Source: Thiopontia sp013349825
Lineage (GTDB): Bacteria; Pseudomonadota; Gammaproteobacteria; GCF-002020875
Reading direction: 5' to 3'
Assembly: GCA_963981015.1 (NCBI GenBank)
Contig: CAXCCG010000071.1
Span: 1 to 12,016, forward strand
DNA: 12,016 nt
Positions 5,665 to 12,016 of the stretch are shown here, in pieces. Below the pieces are notes generated by a model, which saw only the letters and a program-made list of their open reading frames with translations, was not told the DNA's origin and ran no database searches. Each line of letters starts with the position of its first letter. Positions within the stretch are counted from its first letter, which is position 1. The position numbers and the translations under genes are program-made.

Positions 5665-7206
5665 ATGCAACTCAATCCTTCTGAAGTCAGCGAACTGATC
5701 CGGAAGAAAATCGAGAGTTTCGAACCGTTAACCGAGGCCCGTACAGAGGGCACGGTGGTCAGTCTGGCTGATGGTGTAGTACGTCTACACGGCCTGAGTG
5801 ATGCGATGCAGGGTGAGATGATCGAGTTTCCCGGTAACACCTACGGTATGGCGCTGAATCTGGAGAGAGATTCTGTCGGAGCAGTGGTTCTTGGGTCCTA
5901 TGAGCATATCTCTGAAGGTGACACCGTTCGTTGTACCGGACGAATTCTTGAAGTCCCGGTTGGTGAAGGTCTTCTGGGACGTGTGGTTGACTCTCTGGGT
6001 GCGCCACTGGATGGCAAAGGGGAAATCCAATCCGTGAAGTCCTCTCCTATAGAGAAGATTGCCCCCGGAGTGATTGCCCGTAAGTCGGTCGATCAGCCGG
6101 TACAGACGGGCCTGAAAGCAATTGATGCCATGGTACCGATTGGACGCGGACAGCGTGAGCTGATCATCGGTGACCGTCAGACCGGCAAGACAGCGGTTGC
6201 AGTCGATGCAATCATCAACCAGAAAGGTACAGGGGTTAAATGTATCTATGTGGCTGTAGGACAAAAGGCCTCCTCCATTGCAGAGGTTGTACGTCGTCTG
6301 GAAGAGCATGATGCATTGGCTCATACCATTATCGTTGCCGCAGCAGCTTCAGAATCAGCAGCGATGCAATATATTGCACCCTACTCTGGCTGTACCATGG
6401 GTGAATACTTCCGTGATAAGGGTGAAGATGCACTGATTGTCTATGATGATCTGACCAAACAGGCTTGGGCCTACCGTCAGGTATCACTGTTGCTGCGTCG
6501 TCCACCGGGTCGTGAGGCCTATCCGGGTGATGTCTTCTATCTCCATTCACGTCTGTTGGAGCGTGCTTCGCGCATCAATGAGGATGAGGTTGAGAAGTTG
6601 ACCAATGGTGAAGTGAAGGGACAGACCGGTTCATTGACCGCACTGCCAATCATTGAGACTCAGGCAGGTGATGTCTCTGCATTTGTACCGACCAACGTTA
6701 TCTCGATTACTGATGGGCAGATCTTCCTTGAGACAGATCTGTTCAACTCCGGTATCCGTCCGGCGATTAATGCCGGCCTCTCGGTATCCCGTGTGGGTGG
6801 TGCAGCACAGACCAAGATTATCAAGAAGCTGGGTGGTGGTGTGCGTCTTGATCTCGCACAGTATCGTGAACTGGCAGCCTTTGCACAGTTTGCATCTGAT
6901 CTGGACGAGGCGACCCGTAAGCAGATTGAGCGTGGACAGCGTGTAACCGAGTTGATGAAGCAGAAGCAGTACGAGCCAATGACGGTAGCAGAGCTGGCAA
7001 CTTCACTGTTTGCTGCGAATGAGGGTTTCCTGGATGATATCGACCCTTCCGGGATTGTTGATTTCGAGGCTGCACTGCAGTCCTATATGAAAAACTCTCA
7101 GGCTGCACTGCTCGACATGATTAATGAGGCCGGTGACTACAATGACACCATCTCAACCTCATTACGTGCTGCAATCGAAGACTTCAAAGCGAACCATAGC
7201 TGGTAA
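5665..7206 (+). CDS. atpA: ATP synthase F1 subunit alpha
   Basis: Alpha alternates with beta in the F1 hexamer, binds a non-catalytic nucleotide and supplies an arginine to the catalytic site. The length of 513 residues is identical to E. coli. Landmarks are the N-terminal MQLNPSEVSELI segment that binds delta, the beta-barrel domain (about 25-95), the P-loop GDRQTGKTA (169-177), LLLRRPPGREAYPGDVFYLH in the nucleotide domain, and the arginine finger R376 in SVSRVGG. The C-terminal helical domain includes ALAQYREL-like sequence (DLAQYRELAAFAQFASDL) and ends KANHSW. Codon choice is rich in CGT and GGT, as expected of a highly expressed gene. Confidence 0.99.
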   Translation: MQLNPSEVSELIRKKIESFEPLTEARTEGTVVSLADGVVRLHGLSDAMQGEMIEFPGNTYGMALNLERDSVGAVVLGSYEHISEGDTVRCTGRILEVPVGEGLLGRVVDSLGAPLDGKGEIQSVKSSPIEKIAPGVIARKSVDQPVQTGLKAIDAMVPIGRGQRELIIGDRQTGKTAVAVDAIINQKGTGVKCIYVAVGQKASSIAEVVRRLEEHDALAHTIIVAAAASESAAMQYIAPYSGCTMGEYFRDKGEDALIVYDDLTKQAWAYRQVSLLLRRPPGREAYPGDVFYLHSRLLERASRINEDEVEKLTNGEVKGQTGSLTALPIIETQAGDVSAFVPTNVISITDGQIFLETDLFNSGIRPAINAGLSVSRVGGAAQTKIIKKLGGGVRLDLAQYRELAAFAQFASDLDEATRKQIERGQRVTELMKQKQYEPMTVAELATSLFAANEGFLDDIDPSGIVDFEAALQSYMKNSQAALLDMINEAGDYNDTISTSLRAAIEDFKANHSW

Positions 7207-7241
7207 GCACCGATAACCTCGCATAAAGGAAAGTTCATCAG

Positions 7242-8102
7242 ATGGCTGTTGGCAAGGAAATTCGAGAGAAGATCAAGAGCGTAAAAAGTACGCAGAAGAT
7301 TACTCGTGCAATGGAGATGGTTGCTGCCAGTAAGATGCGTAAGGCGCAGGAACGAATGGAGGGGTCACGCCCCTACAGCGATAAAATTGGTGCAGTGGTG
7401 GGTCATCTTGCCAATGCACATCCAGAGTATCGTCACAGTTATCTGAATGAGCGTGAAATCAAGCGGGTTGGCTACATCATCATCTCCTCGGATCGAGGGC
7501 TCTGTGGTGGCTTGAATGTAAATCTGTTCCGTGAGGCGATTCGGGATGTGAAATCGCACCACGATAACGGTGTTGAAATTGATTACACCGCAGTAGGTAG
7601 CAAAGCGCTCGGTTTTCTGGGGCGGCTCGGTATTAACCTCGTCTCTGAGGCCTCTCATCTAGGGGATCAGCCAGAGATGGCCACATTGATTGGCCCGGTG
7701 AAGGCGATGTTGGATGCCTATGACGAAGGCAAGATTGATCGGCTCTATGTGGTCTACAACAAATTTGTCAATACCATGACGCAGCAGCCAACGGTGCGCC
7801 AGGTACTGCCGCTGGAGCAAGAGAAGAGCGATGAGTTCGGTCACCACTGGGACTATATTTATGAGCCAGAGGCGAAACCGGTAATGGATACACTACTCCA
7901 GCGTTATGTGGAGTCGATTGTCTATCAGGGTGTAGTAGAGAATATTGCGTGTGAGATGTCTGCACGAATGGTAGCGATGAAGAGTGCAACCGATAATGCA
8001 GGAGACCTGATCAACGATCTCGAACTGGTCTACAACAAGGCGAGGCAGACAGCGATCACATCGGAACTGGCTGACATCGTCGGCGGTGCAGCGGCAGTAT
8101 AA
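7242..8102 (+). CDS. atpG: ATP synthase F1 subunit gamma
   Basis: Gamma is the central rotor shaft; its two long terminal helices form a coiled coil inside the alpha-beta hexamer. At 286 residues it matches the family (E. coli 287). The N-terminal helix carries EIREKIKSVKSTQKITRAME (6-25) and MVAASKM (26-32). The middle Rossmann-like domain has SSDRGLCGGLN (83-93). The C-terminal helix holds the conserved ENIACEMSARMVAMKSATDNA stretch and ends in IVGGAAAV. An AAAGGAA site at about 7226-7232 precedes the ATG. There is no sign of the regulatory cysteine insert found in chloroplast gamma. Confidence 0.98.
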   Translation: MAVGKEIREKIKSVKSTQKITRAMEMVAASKMRKAQERMEGSRPYSDKIGAVVGHLANAHPEYRHSYLNEREIKRVGYIIISSDRGLCGGLNVNLFREAIRDVKSHHDNGVEIDYTAVGSKALGFLGRLGINLVSEASHLGDQPEMATLIGPVKAMLDAYDEGKIDRLYVVYNKFVNTMTQQPTVRQVLPLEQEKSDEFGHHWDYIYEPEAKPVMDTLLQRYVESIVYQGVVENIACEMSARMVAMKSATDNAGDLINDLELVYNKARQTAITSELADIVGGAAAV

Positions 8103-8118
8103 GCTACTGTAGCTACAG
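8102..8118 (+). repeat. Inverted repeat/palindrome just after the atpG stop
   Basis: CTGTAGCTACAG (8107-8118) is a perfect 12-base palindrome. The overlapping AGCTA-CTG-TAGCT (8102-8114) can form a small RNA hairpin with five pairs and a three-base loop. No T run follows directly, so a terminator is unlikely. It begins at the last base of the atpG stop, ahead of the A/U-rich atpD leader. It may serve as an mRNA end-protecting or processing element, or be chance. Confidence 0.45.
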
Positions 8119-8160
8119 AATTATTAATTAAGATTTAAATGGATAAAGAGGATTAAAGAG
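8119..8160 (+). promoter_or_regulatory. A/U-rich leader of atpD
   Basis: This leader is very A/T-rich (AATTATTAATTAAGATTTAAA) and contains AGAGGA at 8147-8152, eight bases before the ATG, plus AAAGAG directly abutting it. The composition recalls the atpE and atpA leaders and would favour an unstructured, well-translated start for the three-copy beta subunit. Function is inferred from composition. Confidence 0.45.
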
Positions 8161-9534
8161 ATGTCAGGAACGATTGTCCAGATCATCGGTGCTGTGGTAG
8201 ACGTGGAGTTTCCACGAGACAACATGCCCAAGGTTTTTGACGCACTGACAGTGGATGAGCCTGGCTTGACACTGGAGGTTCAGCAGCAGATTGGTGATGG
8301 TGTAGTACGAGCCATTGCAATGGGAACCACTGACGGTCTCAAGCGCGGACTCTCGGTCACCGGTACCGGAGTGCCGATTCAGGTTCCGGTCGGGGTGAAG
8401 ACTCTGGGCCGTATCATGAACGTCCTCGGTGATCCGATTGATGAAAAGGGAGAGATCGGTGAAGAGATACGGATGCCGATCCACCGCAAGGCCCCCGCCT
8501 TCGACGAGCTATCGGCTGCGGCAGAGATCCTCGAAACCGGAATTAAAGTGATCGATCTGGTCTGCCCCTTTGCCAAAGGCGGCAAGGTTGGACTGTTTGG
8601 TGGTGCCGGTGTGGGTAAGACCGTAAACATGATGGAGCTGATCCGTAACATCGCTATCGAGCACAGTGGCTACTCTGTATTTGCCGGTGTGGGTGAGCGT
8701 ACTCGTGAGGGTAATGACTTCTACCATGAGATGACCGAAGGTGGCGTACTGGATAAGGTATCACTGGTCTATGGTCAGATGAATGAGCCTCCCGGTAACC
8801 GTCTGCGTGTCGCCCTGACGGGTTTGACCATGGCAGAGGCCTTCCGTGATGAGGGGCGTGATGTACTGCTCTTTATCGATAATATCTATCGTTACACCCT
8901 GGCGGGAACCGAAGTATCCGCACTGCTGGGTCGTATGCCTTCAGCGGTAGGTTATCAGCCTACCCTGGCGGAAGAGATGGGTGCGCTGCAAGAGCGAATC
9001 ACCTCCACCAAGACCGGATCGATCACCTCGATTCAGGCGGTCTACGTACCTGCAGATGACTTAACCGACCCATCTCCGGCCACCACCTTTGCTCATCTGG
9101 ATGCAACCGTTGTACTTTCACGTCAGGTTGCCGAGCTGGGTATCTACCCTGCGGTAGATCCGCTCGACTCTACCAGTCGTCAGCTGGATCCACATGTAGT
9201 GGGTGAAGAGCACTACAATGTGGCCCGTTCGGTACAGACTACGCTACAGCGTTACAAAGAGCTAAAAGATATCATCGCCATTCTTGGTATGGATGAGTTA
9301 TCCGAAGAGGATAAACAGACAGTCAACCGTGCACGTAAGATTCAGCGCTTCCTCTCTCAGCCATTCTTCGTGGCAGAGGTCTTCACCGGAACGCCGGGTA
9401 AATATGTTTCACTGGCCGATACCATCGCAGCATTCAAGGGGATCGTTGCCGGTGAATATGACCACTTGCCAGAGCAGGCCTTCTACATGGTTGGCTCCAT
9501 TGATGAGGTAGTTGAGAAGGCGAAAACTATTTAG
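8161..9534 (+). CDS. atpD: ATP synthase F1 subunit beta (catalytic)
   Basis: Beta carries the three catalytic sites that make or hydrolyse ATP. Length is 457 residues, close to E. coli (460). The P-loop GGAGVGKT is at 147-154, with K153 contacting phosphate. GERTREGND (178-186) holds the catalytic glutamate E179 and arginine R180. DNIYRYTLAGTEVSALLGRM carries the Walker B aspartate. DELSEED (378-384) is the loop that engages gamma and epsilon. The protein ends AVEKAKxx-like (VVEKAKTI). It is among the most conserved proteins in the window and shows no missing key residue. atpC follows after 32 bases. Confidence 0.99.
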   Translation: MSGTIVQIIGAVVDVEFPRDNMPKVFDALTVDEPGLTLEVQQQIGDGVVRAIAMGTTDGLKRGLSVTGTGVPIQVPVGVKTLGRIMNVLGDPIDEKGEIGEEIRMPIHRKAPAFDELSAAAEILETGIKVIDLVCPFAKGGKVGLFGGAGVGKTVNMMELIRNIAIEHSGYSVFAGVGERTREGNDFYHEMTEGGVLDKVSLVYGQMNEPPGNRLRVALTGLTMAEAFRDEGRDVLLFIDNIYRYTLAGTEVSALLGRMPSAVGYQPTLAEEMGALQERITSTKTGSITSIQAVYVPADDLTDPSPATTFAHLDATVVLSRQVAELGIYPAVDPLDSTSRQLDPHVVGEEHYNVARSVQTTLQRYKELKDIIAILGMDELSEEDKQTVNRARKIQRFLSQPFFVAEVFTGTPGKYVSLADTIAAFKGIVAGEYDHLPEQAFYMVGSIDEVVEKAKTI

Positions 9535-9566
9535 TTTCATCGCAAGTAGATTAAAGGAACAACATC

Positions 9567-9992
9567 ATGAGTATGACCGTCCATGTTGATATCGTCAGTG
9601 CCGAGAAAGAGATCTTCTCCGGTGTGGCCGAGATGGTCTTTGCCCCTGCAGAGATGGGTGATGTAGGTATTGCACCACGTCATGCTCCACTGTTGACGCG
9701 GATGAAACCGGGTGAAGTGCGGGTGCAGCAGCCCGGCGGTGAAGAGCTGGATTTCTTTATCTCTGGAGGACTGCTGGAGGTACAGCCTCACGTCATTACT
9801 ATCTTGGCAGATACTGCGGTACGTGCAGTAGATCTGGATGAAGCGGCGGTACTGCAAGCGAAAGAGCGTGCAGAGGCGGCCATGCAAGATAAGCAGGCGA
9901 CAATGGATTATGCCAAGGCGCAAGTGGAGTTGGTACAGGCCGCTGCACAACTTCAGGCCATTGATCGCATTCGCAAACGTTCAGGAGCTTAA
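9567..9992 (+). CDS. atpC: ATP synthase F1 subunit epsilon
   Basis: Epsilon binds gamma and the c ring and can inhibit ATP hydrolysis through its C-terminal helices. The 141-residue length suits the family (E. coli 139). The N-terminal beta-sandwich (about 1-88) contains the conserved GDVGIAPRHAPLLTRMKPG stretch (31-49) and ISGGLLEVQPHVITILAD (65-82). The C-terminal two-helix hairpin (about 90-141) is Ala/Gln/Glu-rich. An AAAGGAA site sits at about 9553-9559 ahead of the ATG. A second in-frame ATG three codons on (MTVHVDI) is an alternative start. Its last codons contain the AGGAG that probably serves the next gene. Confidence 0.97.
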   Translation: MSMTVHVDIVSAEKEIFSGVAEMVFAPAEMGDVGIAPRHAPLLTRMKPGEVRVQQPGGEELDFFISGGLLEVQPHVITILADTAVRAVDLDEAAVLQAKERAEAAMQDKQATMDYAKAQVELVQAAAQLQAIDRIRKRSGA

Positions 9993-9998
9993 ATTTCT

Positions 9999-10490
9999 AT
10001 GAGCGAACAAGTTGCCAAGAAAAAGGCAGTCTGGTTTATCCATGAGATTACCGGAGAAGATGGTGAGGTGCTGGAGCGCAACGATATTCCGGTAGCCTAT
10101 GTCCATGGTGTGCCCAATCAGATGTTTCCTCAACTGGAGCGAGCCCTCAAAGGCAAAACGGTTGATGAGGTGGTATCCATAAAACTGACCCCGGAAGAGC
10201 ATGGTTTTCAGTTTCTGGATCCCGATTTTGAAAAGATCTTTGCAGAGCATGAGGTGCCACCAGAGTACCGGAATGTTGGGGCCGAGGCAGAGTTTCAGGA
10301 TGAACAGAGTGGTGAGACCGGTACCATGATGGTACAGCGTGTCGAGAAAGATGGCTCTGTGGTGTTTATGAAAAAGCACCCGTTTGCCGGACTGACGATT
10401 ACCTATCGGGTCACAATTACGGATATTCGGGATGCCACTGCAACAGAGATTAGAAATGGTCATCCCGAGATGGACCACCCCAACCTGTAA
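9999..10490 (+). CDS. SlyD-like FKBP-type peptidyl-prolyl isomerase, divergent
   Basis: The 163-residue product looks like the SlyD branch of FKBP prolyl isomerases/chaperones. The FKBP lobe (about 9-70 and 121-150) shows DGEVLE (21-26), AYVHG (33-37), LERALKGK (46-53) and the returning KKHPFAGLTITYRVTI (125-140). Between them an insert-in-flap chaperone domain occupies about 73-120. The tail has DIRDATATEIRNGH (142-155) like SlyD, but lacks the His/Cys-rich metal-binding extension, so nickel handling is unlikely. The usual IPGLE is changed to FPQLE (43-47) and the GNH to KKH, so isomerase activity may be reduced. It starts six bases after atpC, with AGGAG (9983-9987) inside atpC, so it is probably translated with the atp operon. 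No signal peptide is seen; a cytoplasmic folding role is inferred. Confidence 0.82.
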   Translation: MSEQVAKKKAVWFIHEITGEDGEVLERNDIPVAYVHGVPNQMFPQLERALKGKTVDEVVSIKLTPEEHGFQFLDPDFEKIFAEHEVPPEYRNVGAEAEFQDEQSGETGTMMVQRVEKDGSVVFMKKHPFAGLTITYRVTITDIRDATATEIRNGHPEMDHPNL

Positions 10491-10516
10491 CCGGGAACCC
10501 TACATTGAACAGTGAA

Positions 10517-11887
10517 ATGTCTCAATTGGCTGTGGTGATTTTGGCCGCAGGACAAGGGACACGGATGCGTTCAGCACAACCCAAAGTACTCCATCCGCTT
10601 GCCGGTATGCCCATGCTGGAGCATGTGGTGGGTACAGCAACGACCCTCAATCCTCAATCGGTCCATGTGGTCTATGGTCATGGGGGTGAACAGGTACAGC
10701 AGCAGCTTGACCATCTTGAGGTCAACTGGGTGTTGCAGGCTGAACAGCTTGGTACAGGCCATGCAGTCGAGCAGGCACTACCGGCGCTGCAGTCAGAGGC
10801 GATGGTACTGGTACTCTATGGAGATGTCCCGCTGATCCAAAGTGAAACCCTGAACCTGCTGCTGCAGGCAGCATCTGGCAGTGACTTTGCGCTGCTGACC
10901 GTATCGCTTGATAACCCGACAGGCTATGGTCGCATTGTACGCGACCCGGCTGGCAATATTGCACGTATCGTTGAACAGAAAGATGCCAGCCCGGATGAGT
11001 TACAGTTGAATGAGATCAATACCGGCATTATGGCACTCTCTGCGGAGCGGCTGCGTGGCTGGATCAGTGCAATTGAAAACAATAATGCACAGGGTGAGTT
11101 TTATCTCACCGATATCGTTGAGATGGCAGTCAATGAGGGGGTCTCGGTACAGGCGGTCAATGCCCCCTCTGAAACAGAGGTGCAGGGGATTAATGATCGC
11201 ATTCAACTGGCAACACTGGAGCGCGTCTACCAGCGACAACAGGCAGAGCAGTTGATGAGAGAAGGGGCTACCCTGATCGATCCTGCCCGTTTTGATCTAC
11301 GTGGTCAACTAACGACAGGCCGAGATGTGGTGATCGATATCAATGCCATTTTTGAAGGTGACGTAACACTGGAGGAGGGTGTCACCATCGGTAGCAACTG
11401 TTTTATTCGTAATGCCACCATTGCAGCCAATACCGAGATACTCCCCAACACAGTGATTGATTCAGCAGAGATCGGCCCCGATTGCAGGGTCGGTCCTTTC
11501 GCACGAATTCGCCCGGAAACCCGGCTGGTAGGGGGTAATCATGTGGGCAACTTCGTCGAAATAAAGAAATCTGAAGTGGATCGTGGCTCTAAAGTTAACC
11601 ATCTCAGCTATGTAGGTGATAGTACCATCGGTGCCAGAGTCAATGTGGGGGCCGGGGTCATCACCTGTAACTATGATGGAGCCAACAAACACCGCACCAT
11701 CATTGGAGATGATGCCTTTATCGGTTCCGATACCCAGCTGGTCGCACCGGTTGAGGTCGAGGCGGGGGCAACTATCGGTGCAGGTTCTACCATTGTTAAA
11801 ACGGCACCCGCCGGAGAGCTGACCCTGAGCCGCGCCAAACAGCTGACTCTGAAAGGGTGGAAACGTCCACAGAAAGAGAAGAAGTAG
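10517..11887 (+). CDS. glmU: Bifunctional GlmU: GlcN-1-P acetyltransferase / GlcNAc-1-P uridyltransferase
   Basis: GlmU makes UDP-GlcNAc, the precursor of peptidoglycan and lipopolysaccharide, in two steps in the cytoplasm. The N-terminal pyrophosphorylase domain (about 1-228) has LAAGQGTRM (9-17), QPKVLHPLAG (21-30), LGTGHA (78-83) and YGDVP (101-105), with the Mg-binding aspartate D103. The C-terminal left-handed beta-helix (about 250-430) has the hexapeptide pattern and acetyltransferase motif NHLSYVGD, with catalytic H362, then GAGVITCNYDG. From ATG 10517 the length is 456 residues, equal to E. coli. A TTG at 10505 would add four residues and has a slightly better-placed GGGA (10493-10496). 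The family N-terminus favours the ATG, but the start is not certain. The basic tail ends RPQKEKK. It follows the SlyD-like gene by 26 bases; glmS is not visible downstream. Confidence 0.97.
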   Translation: MSQLAVVILAAGQGTRMRSAQPKVLHPLAGMPMLEHVVGTATTLNPQSVHVVYGHGGEQVQQQLDHLEVNWVLQAEQLGTGHAVEQALPALQSEAMVLVLYGDVPLIQSETLNLLLQAASGSDFALLTVSLDNPTGYGRIVRDPAGNIARIVEQKDASPDELQLNEINTGIMALSAERLRGWISAIENNNAQGEFYLTDIVEMAVNEGVSVQAVNAPSETEVQGINDRIQLATLERVYQRQQAEQLMREGATLIDPARFDLRGQLTTGRDVVIDINAIFEGDVTLEEGVTIGSNCFIRNATIAANTEILPNTVIDSAEIGPDCRVGPFARIRPETRLVGGNHVGNFVEIKKSEVDRGSKVNHLSYVGDSTIGARVNVGAGVITCNYDGANKHRTIIGDDAFIGSDTQLVAPVEVEAGATIGAGSTIVKTAPAGELTLSRAKQLTLKGWKRPQKEKK

Positions 11888-12016
11888 TCCAGGCGCCAGT
11901 CCGAGAATAGAGAGCCTACTGCGGAAAAGCTGAATTTGGCCATATTTACCCATCCTTTTTATTAAGGAACCTCTGAAAAAGTCTGGGTAATTTGAATTAC
12001 GTCCATAGTGTTCAAG
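11888..12016. other. Non-coding 3' flank of glmU
   Basis: I see no gene start and no stem followed by a T run that would make a clear intrinsic terminator for the long atp-glmU transcript. glmS, a frequent downstream partner of glmU, does not begin here. The segment AAGGAACCTCTGAAAAAGTC (11964-11983) has the look of an insertion-sequence end. No partner repeat or transposase is within the window, so this is only a suspicion. Confidence 0.4.

Noticed and set aside
5785..6324. 179-residue minus-strand open frame opposite atpA, and other long antisense frames
   Set aside because: They lie fully within strongly conserved genes on the other strand, have no ribosome sites or recognisable domains, and are shadows of biased codon use.
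10501..10509. TACATTGAA shared between position 1 and position 10501
   Set aside because: Nine shared bases in 12 kb are expected by chance, and the flanking sequence differs.
10505..10516. TTG start adding four residues to GlmU
   Set aside because: Family length and N-terminus fit ATG 10517, although the ribosome site is slightly better placed for the TTG; left as an alternative.

Overview
The window is a stretch of conserved bacterial chromosome, almost certainly from a gammaproteobacterium. All twelve genes are complete and lie on the + strand in the order rsmG-parA-parB-atpI-atpB-atpE-atpF-atpH-atpA-atpG-atpD-atpC-(SlyD-like FKBP)-glmU. The ATP synthase subunits closely match the E. coli subunits in length and motifs: c ring Asp58, alpha P-loop at residue 169, beta DELSEED loop. 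Even so, the linked parAB, the SlyD-like gene and the larger a subunit point away from enterics. A free-living or symbiotic sulfur-oxidising type gammaproteobacterium would fit, but that is inference and the genus cannot be fixed from the sequence.

Layout. Positions 1-305 hold no intact gene. There is a short minus-strand fragment that reads like the end of an Xre/HipB-type helix-turn-helix regulator, and mnmG, the usual upstream neighbour of rsmG, is absent. Positions 306-2793 carry rsmG (16S rRNA methylation) and the chromosome partition pair parA-parB. A near-perfect sigma70 promoter (TTGACC, 17 bp spacer, TATAAT) follows at 2853-2881, overlapping the 5' end of the possible atpI frame. Positions 2868-9992 are the complete nine-gene ATP synthase operon: atpI, then membrane subunits a, c and b, then delta, alpha, gamma, beta and epsilon. 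Positions 9999-10490 carry a divergent SlyD-like FKBP prolyl isomerase packed six bases behind atpC. Positions 10517-11887 carry glmU, the bifunctional enzyme making UDP-GlcNAc. The last 129 bases have no gene and no clear terminator.

Functionally, the block joins ribosome maturation, chromosome segregation, proton-driven ATP synthesis, a protein-folding helper and cell-wall precursor supply, as is common near gammaproteobacterial origins. The leaders of the multi-copy subunits c, alpha and beta are A/U-rich with strong Shine-Dalgarno sites, while those of a, b and delta are weak. Translational tuning of subunit stoichiometry is therefore likely.

I found no undescribed defence, mobile or metabolic system. 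The points most worth a second look are the promoter/atpI start conflict, the SlyD-like gene in the atp operon, and the two ends of the window, where synteny appears to break.
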